DNA of 53,519 bases from Mnemiopsis leidyi (Eukaryota > Ctenophora > Tentaculata > Lobata > Bolinopsidae), in contig JH153432.1 in NCBI GenBank assembly GCA_000226015.1, forward strand, positions 51,144-104,662, read 5' to 3'. Positions within the stretch are counted from its first letter, which is position 1, and each line of letters opens with the position of its first letter. This document shows, piece after piece, positions 1 through 12,300 of the stretch. The notes beneath the pieces were generated by a model that was not told the DNA's origin, ran no database searches, and saw only the letters and a list, made by a program, of their open reading frames with translations. The translations under genes were made by a program, and so were the position numbers.

Positions 1-333
1 GAAAGACAAGAAGTAAAGCGTACATCGTACAGTTGAAACAGGAAGACAAGAAGTAAAGCGTACATCGTACAGTTGAAACAGGAAGACAAGAAGTAAAGCG
101 TACATCGTACAGTTGAAACAGGAAGACAAGAAGTAAAGCGTACATCGTACAGTTGAAACAGGAAGACAAGAAGTAAAGCGTACATCGTACAGTTGAAACA
201 GGAAGACAAGAAGTAAAGCGTACATCGTACAGTTGAAACAGGAAGACAAGAAGTAAAGCGTACATCGTACAGTTGAAACAGGAATACAAGAAGTAAAGCG
301 TACATCGTACAGTTGAAACAGGAAGACAAGAAA
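1..333. repeat. 40-bp minisatellite, about 8.3 copies
   Basis: A 40-bp unit (begins GGAAGACAAGAAGTAAAGCG) is repeated head to tail at least eight times. Copies are almost identical; one carries a G-to-T change (GGAATACAAG near 281). The array may continue left of the window. It lies in an intron of the minus-strand CCDC17-like gene and stops six bases from that intron's 5' splice site (exon end 340, donor GTGGGT at 339-334). The near identity points to recent expansion or active homogenisation. Confidence 0.97.
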
Positions 334-339
334 ACCCAC

Positions 340-3300
340 CTTAATCCCAACTATCTTCACCCCGACCCCAAACTCTGGGGAATACTCCACAATCTCAGCT
401 GGGGACAAATCCCGGATTGTTTGTCCCTTGTGGCGAGTTAGTTTTTTCATCACAGCGGCGGGTGTTGGGTTGAAGTTACACACGGTCCTACCTGCACTGT
501 CACGTGATATTGTAGGTTATTTGACAGGTGACCATCTACTTGTGTAACTTATGTGTCTACGATCATATAGAATGACACACGGTAATCTTTGTATATTGGG
601 GCTCATGAGACAGCAGAAAAAGTTAATATGCGTGGTAAAGTAACATTTTTCCGGCAGAGACCAATATCCTGCATCATCATGATAATGGCTATGCTGTAAA
701 CTACTCACTAAACTTGCCCTCTTTTCAACTTTTCTGGCAAACCTTTGCTATATCTTTACGAATTTCATTAACATTAAATCTTAGTTGAACCGTTTTTGAT
801 GGGTCTCTTTCTGTAAGAGTCGAGGAGGTACATTTCTGTTTCAGAGAGATTGGGATGATTGTCGGAGTAAACTCCGTCATTGTAGGACGGCATCAGGGGT
901 ATAGAGCCGTCATCGGAAGAGTACATCAGTCTCAACAACAACCAGGAGCACGGGATACAATACACCTCCTGGGATATTTATAGAAACTAGTTTTTCAATT
1001 TTATACATTGATAAGTTGTCCCGGTTATAGATTTCCAAGTATTCAAACAATCCAAATTGAACATATGTACCTCATTGACATGAGGTATGTTTCAACTAAC
1101 TTACTTTCAGCGATTCCACAGTAAGGGGCTTTCCAGCGTCAGGACCATCGATGTACAGAGGTAACTGCCAAGCTCCAGAGTTTAGCACTACTGAGGAGTC
1201 AGTAGAATCCGCTCCAATGACTGTCCCGCGTTTACAGAACAAGTTCAGTAAACTGTAGCCTATTGTCGTTAACTGTCCTGGAATCAATCTTTTTGAGTTC
1301 ATCCGTTAACAGACGAAGGGAGAAATTCGTCTGAAACACTAGTACAACACCGAATTACAATGAAGTAGTGACACGGGTGATTGATTGGGCTCATTTATTA
1401 AAGACGTGTTTAGATTTTCCAAGAGTTGGAATTAAGACACTAAGCGAGATAGTTTAGGTAACTTGCCGTATATTCATTTAACAAGAAGACAAACGCGTAC
1501 GCACCTGTGATAGCATGAAGGGAGTACAACTTAAGTACAACAATAGAGTTAGATGGCAAGTTTCCAGGAATCTGTACACTGTATTTGTAGATTGGGTTGT
1601 ATATGTCACTGTCTACTACAACACTGCTCGAGATTTGGGGTCCCACTATGTTGAAGTCCCGGTCGAATATCCGACCTGTTACCCGCGATATAGTGACACA
1701 TGAGGGGAGGTATCGCGCACCATCTGAGTGGGTACACTGTTGTTAGGGGAACAGTGTTGTTAGAGGAACAGTGATATTAGGGGAACAGTGTTGTTAGGGG
1801 AACAGTGTTGTTAGGGGAACAGTGTTGTTAAGGGAACACTGTTGTTAGGGGAACAGTGTTGTTAGGGGAACAGTGTTGTTAGGGGAACAGTGTTAACAAC
1901 ACTGTTCCCCTAACAACAGTGTTGATAGGGGAACAGTGTTGATAGGGGAACAGTGTTGTTAGAGGAACAGTGTTGTTAGAGTGATATTAGGGGAACAGTG
2001 TTGTTAGGGGAACAGTGTTGTAAGGGGAACAGTGTTGTTAGGGGAACAGTGTTGTTAGAGGAACAGTGTTGTTAGAGGAACAGTGTTGCTTAGGGAACAG
2101 TGTTGTTAAGGGAACAGTGTTGTTAGAGGAACAGTGTTGTTAGGGAAACAGTATTGTTGAGGAATTCTTGTTAGAATTTTCAGTTATGAAAAAAGTTCTC
2201 CTACCAAAGGACTTCTATTAAAAGGACTTCTACTCAAGCGGAAAAAATTAAAAATAATAGTTGAAGTTGATTTTTATCTTTTACAATTTCTATGTTAACC
2301 CACCAATACGGAAAAAATTAGAAATAATAGTTGAAGTTGATTTTATCTTTTACAATTTCTATGTTAACCCACCAATAACAAGCGTTAGGAATTGTTCCTT
2401 ACTATGAACAACAAAGTTTGGTTCTTGATCTACATGCCTATACGCACCTGAAAATAGTTAATTCAAAATTCAATTCAGTTTTCAGACAACATCATTTCGC
2501 TACAATTTCCCCCATGACTTCTGTAGTCAATCCCCCAATTCATTTCATTCCAAGATTTTTAGGACAAAAACTTTTACCCCAATTGTTCTACCCAAACTAC
2601 TTTCAAGTCTCTCCTACCTAATGTTCACCTACCAGTAGGAATTCTAGGTTGTGGAAGTTTCAAGTCCTCCCCAACACGATCAGGGAACCGAGCTACACTC
2701 TCGTAAGAGTCGTAGTAGCGGACATGAAAACTACAGTTTGTTAACTTAGTAAACTTCCCCCCTGTTCCTTCTCCGGTCTCTTCTTGTTCTAGCCACTGTT
2801 AGAGGGTGTCAGCTGATATTTTAGAAACTTCATATATCTTTCAGATGTGAGTCACTCATATCAACCAAATTATAGATATTCCACAAAATTGGTATCCCCC
2901 CCAACCAGGCCCCTCTATTTATCAATCAATTCGAATTGTCGACAAAGATCTCGCTCTACGTCGATAACTGAAGCGATAAGAGCTCGTACTTGTGCAAGTT
3001 GCAAGAAAGAAGGAAGAGGAGGTTGTACCTGTGCAAGTTGTAAGAAAGAAGGAAGAGGAGGTTCAAAGACCTCCAGTTCTATCTTTTTGTCTGAATAGAG
3101 CGTCCAACTCCATCCCAACAGTCTCCCTCCCTTCTCTTTGAAACTGAACGTTTGTATTATTCATTCTCGGTAAGTAATCGGTCATGGTGAAAATAATATT
3201 AAGTAATGTCTGCAACGTCAATGGACATCAGGAGTGGGAAAACTTTTCGATAACGTGAGTCGTGACATGACTGTAATTCTCCTATTTAATTGGTCGCACT

Positions 3301-6300
3301 TAACTTCTCATTGGTCAATCACTGTCCCATAGTAGAAAAGATTTGTGACTACTCCCCAAAATACCTTTCTATATATCTTATTGCAATGTCAGTTTTAGAT
3401 TTTCAAATAATACTGAAATTTTACATTCCGTATTTCCCATCTATGCATCTAGACAGGCGGTGATAGTTACGTGAACTGATGTGAGACCTAACCCCACCTG
3501 AACAGCAACAAAACCTCCTCAGGGTTCCACGCAAGTTCCAGAGTCTGGTAGTCTGGCGAGTAACGATGAAGTTGAGTAGTGAGGTTAGCTGTAGAGGAGG
3601 GAAAAGTAGAGACATTCCTGACATTAAACTCCTCGTCCACCTCGCAGTACTCCACTTGGACAGACAGGGAGGGAGGGAGCGAAGGGAGGTTTAAGAGTAA
3701 CGTGTGGTAGTGGAGACCCTTAATTCGTTTGGGAACTTCGCTAGGTCTACTTCGTGAGGGGGTGGGGGTCTTTGCAGGGGCTGGCATTGGTCTGATCGGG
3801 GTCAATTTGGACGAGACGCTCTTTCTCATGACCTGCAATTTATCAGGGCGTTTTAGAATCCTAACTTATAGTGCTAGTCAGTCCTAACTAGCGCTGAGGA
3901 GAAACATATCGTGAGATCTAAGGGACATCTAAAATAGTCGTTTTATCAAAGTTTATCAAAGAATTACCACTTAACACTTAAACATTACCGAACCTTTATA
4001 GGGTCGAAATCATCCTGAGGACCGTAAGTTTCTGTTACTTTTTCTTCAGACGCGTTTCGTTGTAATTTCTAAAACATGAAATTTAAATGAAAATCTTCAA
4101 TGGATCGATCCAGGACCAAAAATACTAATTTATTACATAATAATAAGGAAAAAGAGGTATTAGAAATTTCAAAGTAACTGACTTGCTTTTTCTCCAAGCT
4201 ATTGCTGAGAATGAGATTGTCTTGAAAAACAGGGTTGTGGAGTTTGTATTGGGGGAGTTTTAGTTTTGTCGCTAGCAACATCGCCTCATGAACTGTCGCT
4301 ACCGAACACCTGGATCATCAGTATTTTAGCTTAATTAAAAACTTTCACGATCAGCATTACAGTTACAGTTACCGGGCACATGATCTTAACAGTACGATCC
4401 GGTATGGAGATAGAAAATAAGACATGGCAGCCATTTCCTTAATCTAAATCCTAACCTCAGTCTAAGACTGAAGTTGAGAGAACTTACCTTAATTAAAGAC
4501 TATAGCTAGTAAATAGTTGAGCAGTGGCCGAAAACTTGGCCCCTGAGATTGAAATATACACTATAAAGTATAAAAAATTCCTTAAAGGGACCAAGTTGTT
4601 TAGTGATCCAGTTAAATGAATGTGGTACGTGTCAGAGCAAACAGATATTATTTGTTCTATACTGGTGAATAATCTAGCTTAAAAGATATGATCTGCGAAA
4701 GCATTTAAAAGATCTAACCTCAGTCTCAGACTATAGTTGAGAGATCGAACTCCATGGTAAAGTGACGACACCAAATCTTTCGAAAAGGGTGGAGATTTAA
4801 GCGGTATTCTCCATGCACCCGAGTTCAGTTCTCTTTCAGAGAAAATGTTGAACAGACACCACCCAAGCTCCTCTCCTTCTAACTGAGATACAAGTTTTAT
4901 ATTTTTCTGTGAAAGTTAACTGAAACAACATAACTTTATGTAGCATTTTGGTAATATACCGAGACCCGAGTTAACTGAAGCAACATCACTATTTGTAACA
5001 TATTGGTAACATACCGATAATCACGTGGTGCACTCCAGCCTTTTTGTTTAAGCCTCTTTAATTGTACCTCGGCGATCATTAAACTTTCTCAATGTCATTT
5101 GATTTCAAATCATATTGTACATTTATTATAAGTAAGTATTGAGTAATACTTACAGTTCTTATGGAGCAGTGCAAGTAGATATCGTTAGAGGGTGAAATGT
5201 TCGGGAATATCTCGTGATAGCCCAGAAATGTCAGGTGAGTAGCAGGGGTCATAATGAAGGTAGCAGACTGTGATATCACTACCGCATCCCTGCAACACAA
5301 CACGATAGCTGCTATCCTCATACACTAACTCTGAGCTTAAGTAGCGGTTTAGGAACTTTGCCCCGCGTATGACTATATAGGCGGGGTGTGTTAACTACGA
5401 TAATTCCTCTCTCTCGACTGAGAAGGAAGAAAAGTTTGCATAAATCTTATATCGCGAGGTCACACAATATTTTCAACAAGTTGAAGAGGTGTATAGCATT
5501 TCTTAAGACTACAAAAGTTTTAACAGTGTAACAGTAAACAGTGAAACACCTCAGCACGGTGAACACTAGGTTAGCAGGAATGTGGAAAGAAGGAGTGAGA
5601 TAGTCTATGTAGACTGCAACCCCCGAGTTTGGAACGTAAGGAATGAGAGCTGAGTCCGAGAGAACGTCTTCTGTTACTCCTCCTTCCTCCTCCAGCTCCA
5701 TAGCTCGTATCTGAACAGGAGTTAGATAGTTAGAAATGCTATGTTTTAATGCGGTGTAAGTATTTAAAGCTGTCTAATTTGTCGTTGGAAGCGGAGTTTT
5801 TTGGGATGTACCTTTTATGTTTTAATAGCATTAGCATGGGTCAGAGCTGCTTTTGACAATTGGCACAAGTAGGTTACTGTTGCGAATCGGACTTCAAGCG
5901 CTCACGCTTTTCAATTTTTTCCCGTATCTTGCCATTTGGGCCCGAAGGGCCCAAATGGCAAGATTGTTTTGATACGTTTTGTGCACGTGCACAAAAAGTA
6001 CAAAACAAGGGTTGGCGATCGACAGCGTAAATTTGGATAATTAGCTCAAAATTGCTACACGTTGCATAGCCCTGCTGCCGCGAAGCTCAAAAAGCGTCCG
6101 TCCGTCCGTCCGTACGTCCGCGCGCACGTCCGCGCGCAAGCTCCTTTATTAAACTTAATTATGTATACGATTACAATTATAGGTTTTAACTGCCTCAGGC
6201 CGCAGAATGTATTCCACATCATGAAATGTATACATAATTACCTCGCAACAACTACAACAAGATGTACGATCAAACAGGGAAAACAAAAAAGTAAAAGTAA

Positions 6301-9300
6301 AGTACAATCAAAATTCTTTCAAACTTACGTTTTATTGAGTAATTTGTCGAATTACAGCAGACAGAGAGAAATAAATATATGAGCTTTATTTTAATCTCAG
6401 CTCCGACCAAATCCTTTTAACGACTAATTCACGCCAGAAGCATTAACACAACGCAGCATGAATAAATGATAAAGGCAGCACATACAATACAATAACGACG
6501 TCATACTGAGCTGAGTTAAGATTTTTGAAATAAACGATGAAAAGAACGCGCAATTGTGTCTAAACTTTGCGCGTGTAATTTTTCAATCGTGGCTGCATCG
6601 AACGGCTGCGTGAATTCGCGCGTCTGATTTTACACGTGCAGAACAACTAACCGAAATTACGTCTGGTACGAGGTTGCGTATTTTGATTCCTCATTCCTCG
6701 AGGTTTAATGACAATAAGCGACGGCAAGATACGGGAAATTCAGCGGTCGCCTGACACAATGAAAGCGGCCGCAATTCTTGTTAGCCCTAGAGAAGAAATT
6801 CTCGACGAGCATCGCCCTTGCTGACTTTCTGGGCTGAAGTGCTCTGCAATAAAAACGTGTAATCTGGTTTCAAAACGTGCTCACAATGCCAAAACTGAAG
6901 ATTTGTACTTTGGTTTTTCGGAAACTTATTGCTCCCATGGCATATAAATTATAATATATATAAATTAAAGCTCTAAGAAACAGATAGTTAATGAAAAACA
7001 TCACTGTCCCCTAATCATTCTCAAAACAAAAGTCACAAATTCAGCAAACTTCTTTAATGAGCGCTATTCTGAGCAGTTGACGTTAAATAAATTAAATCAT
7101 TTAGATCATTCAACACTGATATCTTGTACTCTTGTAAAATCAGTGAGAAAATGTTTGACTGCGGTCCTCCACGTCGCCCTTGCAACTGTAAGGTGTTGAC
7201 AGCAAAGATAAGCGACGAATAGGCTGGACCATCTGGCATCTGTAAGCCTACGCAGTACATGACCTAACATCCTCCACCGACTATGAACCACTCGCACTGT
7301 CAATGGCTCCGCATTGCAGCGTTCTGCGTTTATACAAGTTTTTGTTAAAAATGTGACAACGCCAATAAAATCATGATGAAAACATCCCAGGCGACGAGCC
7401 ACTTGGCGCGATGAATATATTCGCTGAGTAGAAACTTTCGACCTGCAATTTGGAATATAGTTGTTTAGAAGGTAGCGTATTGTATAGCAGAAAGCAGGGC
7501 CGGGTGTTAACGTATCACGTATGATTCAATTTGGTGGGATGAATCACGAATAATGCAATCGTGTAATTGGAGTATCAGATTACTGGACTACTTATGAACC
7601 AAACCTCTGAGCTGCTATTAAAGTCATAGATCTACACAATTCTGTGTCCCATGATTACTTCGTTTTAAATTTTTGATTTTCAGCTGATGAGATCTACTGA
7701 GTTTCGGAGGTGAGGATGAGCTATTTTTGCCTGATATGAAAAAATATGCTAATATTACAAAATCGTCAAAATAGCTCGAATTATCTGGAAACTTTGTAGG
7801 CATCATGTTTTATTCATCATTAAGAAGTCCTGAAATTTTCATCAAAAAATAATATTTATCTTAAATGTACAAAGCTTGCATATATGCATGCTCTGTACAT
7901 TCATTTTTAAATGTCCTCGTGATTGATTTACAACACGCTAAACATTGCAAACGTTTTACGTAGCCACCGGTTTTAAGTAAATACATTCTAGCCCTTTAAT
8001 ACTAGGATATGAGGTCTGTAATAACGTTGTTTTTCAAAGCATATGATTACATATTGATATAGTTGAACTTTCGCTTTTGGATCCCTGGCCACACCAATGT
8101 GTTTTTATGTCTTCCGGGCGTGACTTCACTCGCTCACTAATTACAGCATTCCTTTTGCTTTTGAAGCAGCAATTATATAGGTAGCTACTCTCAGGGCGAC
8201 TACTATTATATGTTTATGGCTCAGGCGTTTTGCGTAATTTGTACCAATACTGTAACTATATTATATGGTTTGACGGTTTTATTTTGGTGCACTTCATTTC
8301 AAATATTTTAAATTATTTTCTTATTACTACTAGCAGCAACCCCGTCCATCTGCCAGTTTATTTTCACATTGCCCTGGGCGTTGCCCTGAACCGACTTGAT
8401 TTTGCATTCGCGCCATTATGTAGATATTAGAATTGCAGAGTGACAATGTTGTTTAGAATAAAAATCTATACAGGAGCAAGCAAATATCATATAACGAAAA
8501 ATAAAGTTGCGCTAATGCTTTTTCCATATAATAACGGAAATCGGAATGGAAACAAGACTCAATTGTAGCTTCTTTCCTTGCTTATTACTATAAGTTTTGA
8601 AAGGTGTAGCTCTATTGCTACTGCAAGTAAATTTTTTAGGGTAGTATTGGTAATGGTATGCCCTGGTATGTTTAGTCATCTGGCATTGTTAGCCAATAAA
8701 TTGATAAAATTATATTTTGTTTTTACTTATGACAGTTACAAACCCCATTATATTACATTTCAGCTATGTACAAACAACTCTTTGCCCTGATAGCTCTGCT
8801 CTCAATGGCGGAATGCTCGATTAAAGAAGGACAAAAGTTGTCCGACTTTCTCTGGGAAGCAACAGCTGAATACCGACAACAAGCTCTCAACGCTAGTCTT
8901 ATTCAAGGAATGGTAAAGAAGTGTTTGGATCCCTCGGCGTTCGGAGGTTACATGGTCGATGACACTGTCTACTGTTACGAGGGTTCTGAGAGTTTAAAGA
9001 TTGCCGGGGGACGGTCAAATGACAACGTCACGCTTCAAACTTTCTTAAATCTAAAAGCTGAAAGTTGGGTTGGTTACTGGGAGAGGTTGAACGAGATCTG
9101 GCACATAAAGAACGCAGAAGGTGTAAGACTGGGAGAAGCTGCTAAGGCATACGTAAACCACATCAGGAATGTATCGGAGAGTCAGGAACCTGTTTATACC
9201 GTCCTAGCTCTGACCCCTTGTGCTAAACTTTGGCCATGGTTGGGTCAGCAAATCGGAGCTTCGGAAAACAACTTTGGAGTTTACACATCTTGGGTGAAGG

Positions 9301-12300
9301 AGAATTTAGATCCAGAGAGTACAGGCTATAAGAAGTATGAGCAACAGGTGGAGTGGGCATATGAAGCTGGAACAGTCACGGCCGACAAGGCTCTGGAGAT
9401 CTTCACCACTAGCATGCAAAACGAAGTTAACTTCTTCAACTCTGTGGCGAGGTGCGGGTGTGGAGCAAACGTACCTAGCTGCTTCCTTCTTCTGGCACTG
9501 CTACTCATCTCCTCCCGTCTCTATCATCCTTGAATAGAGAAAAGAGAGGCGGACGGGTTCACTTATAGGACGATTTTTGGTTTTGTAATTTGCAGTCATT
9601 TTTGAAATGTTTGTACTAAGTCAGTGAAAACACAATATTTCACCAAATTTCTAAATCAGAATTTTTTCTTGAAAATTTTCCTTCTGATTTTGTAAAATTC
9701 TGATAAAATTTTTAAAAGAAATCACAAATTTTCAAAATATCCCACAAATCCTAAAATTTTTTTTCATGAAATCATCATTGGCCAAACCCCCCTCCCCCCT
9801 CGTCATCAATCGTCATCATTTGGAAACCCCCTCCCCCTAGGTGATGACGTCATACGTGAACGACACAAAAATATTGATTCTATGGGCTTTTTTGAACACT
9901 AGTGAGCGCTTGTTAATAAATGCTTGTCGCGACGTGAATGTTATTATTCTGGACTACATCGCTCCTCGAACCTTGCAGAAGGATGGCACAAGGGTTTAAA
10001 ATTAAGTCTGATCCAGTGCACTAATCCTACTATCTAGACTTTCCTCACAGCTCTGTAGCTCAAACAAGGACTTACACATACGAATATCACGATTCACGGA
10101 CCGCTTGACGAGATCTCCTTCTCCAAAGCAGCTAGATGGGTACGACTCTCTACTGGAATCCTTCATGCAAGCTTACGATGACCAGCAGTACGAAGTCCTC
10201 GACTACCTCACTGCTTTCTCCACTGCTCTTGGGAATTGATCGCGATTTTTTGAATTATATGGTTATGGGATTTGATATTTGTGATACTTACAATTATTCA
10301 AACTCTGTGTTTTCAGTTTTGATATAACTTACATAAACAAGAATTGCGCCCGCTTAGTTAGGTCTCAGGCGGACGCTAGATTTCCATCTCTCAAATTTTG
10401 AAGAGGCTTCTTCGATTTGCCCTCTGCTAGTGCTAGAAGCATAGAATTTGAGCAGCAGATATGTTGTAAAAGTAAATTCTGCCGCAAAGACTGCTGATGG
10501 AATACCATGGAAGCTACAGTGAAAATATTGGCCGTGAAAATGAAACATTTTTATTCCAACTTGTCTGATGATAATGGCTGCTGTTGATACATACTAGTTT
10601 TCGGTTTTGAAAACTTATAACCGGCCGTGAAATTTTAGCTATTAAAAACAACGGATGTGGATAATTTTGACGGTGCAGTNNNNNNNNNNNNNNAATTCCG
10701 AATTTTTATCAGAGTTAAACATTTCTGTCCTAATCTTTAATACCTAAATTAATTATTTGAAGAAAAATAATTTGAAAATTTAGCCCAACGATGACCTGAA
10801 TTCAATTATTTTCTGTTGTAGTTGAAGGGACATTTATAATAGTGTAAATTAAATTTAATGTGTGAAGCTAAATTAAAAATTATACTGATCTTTAATTTAG
10901 CTTGACCTCAAAATTCTGAATTAAGACTTCGAATTTTCGAAAATTTCTTGAGCAACTTTTGTCGGACTTAAAATTTAATTTAGACCAAAAATTTAAGGTA
11001 CCGTCGGTACAATTAGAGGCACTTTTCTGTAGGGGTGGCATGTTGCAGTGGCTGATACGCGGCTTTCGCATTACATCTAGTCAAATATAACTGATATTGA
11101 TAATGAAAGTGAGATCAGGCTTCATCCAAGCTTACGATGACCAACAGTCACTACGCTGTCTCCACTGCTCTTGGGAATTGATTGTGATTTTTTCCATCTC
11201 TAATACTTTTTTGCCGAAGGCAAAAAAGTAAAGTAGATGGTTTAAAGTGGTCGGATTTTGGGTTGGGGTGGGTAGGTAGGTAAATTTGGTGTTTTCCGGT
11301 GTGTCAAAGGCCTGTATGTGTTAAACTCCGCATGACTATAGTAACCACGTGAAAGCAGCTTTTAGGGCTTCCTCCTACGCAATGTTATTTGCTTGAGAAA
11401 TTTCATGGTTTTGCACGTGCAATTGCGCGAGGCTACTTAAACCGCATTTGCTACTCAAATTGTCAACAGAACGCAGAACTTTGTGAAGCAACTTAAACTG
11501 GATGATGCATCGGCAAATGGGTGCGCATAATGGTTAACAAAAAAGCGGACGGATGTCAAAAGTGTCGTTTGGCGGAAAACGGATGAAAAATTTAACAAAT
11601 GAATAGCCAGCAAGCTAAGAAAACATCGTGAAGTGATAGCTGTCAAGTGTCAAACATTTAGATAGGGCCTATAAAGGGTCTGGTGAACCGTGTGGACGCC
11701 CATTTCCCTTATATGAATCATGTTTTCCAGATCCTGCTGGAATCATCTCTAATAAAAAAACGGCATGACTAAATCCGTAATCAATATCGGGTAAACTGCA
11801 CTTCTATCAACGTCAAGTAGGCGACCTGTTACAATATTGATAAAAAAGGTCCATTTTTATGAAAATCGGCTGAAAGCCTTGAATTTTTAGTCAAATCGTC
11901 GTTTTGCATAGTAAAGAGGGACATTATTTAATTTTATGAGGCACAGTATTAGCCATTAGGTATAATCAGATTTCGTTGCCTATTTATCCTCAACCTTGGA
12001 CACCAATTGGCGGAAGCAACAATTTGTCGCGGTGAGTGCGGAATTGCAATATTTGGCATTTACCTCGACAAATCGAGATATCTCAATTTGGCATATACCG
12101 CGATATTTGGCATTTACCGCGATGAATCGAGATATTTCAATTTGGCATATACCACGATATTTGGCATTTACCGCGATGAATCGCGATAATGTTACTTTTT
12201 TCGCGATAAATCGCGATTTTCGTGGTTGACCCGTGTCAAATTCCAGAATTCTTGCGTTCAGAAGCCGACTTGACCAATCGTTATGAAATATAAAATTGAC

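Noticed and set aside
1..333. CRISPR-like regular array
   Set aside because: The 40-bp units are contiguous with no unique spacers, and the DNA is animal.
2847..3118. Lys/Gly/Cys-rich plus frame or Pro/Leu-rich minus frame over the 39-bp duplication
   Set aside because: Neighbouring CCDC17-like exons join in phase without it and its own splice phases do not fit.
6062..6382. 106-codon plus frame
   Set aside because: Lies inside the TIR element, with CGTC-repeat-derived Pro/Ser/Val/Arg run and no domain.
9326..9537. Overlapping open frames over the TenA-like 3' end
   Set aside because: Shadows of the 255-residue frame, without domain or start context.
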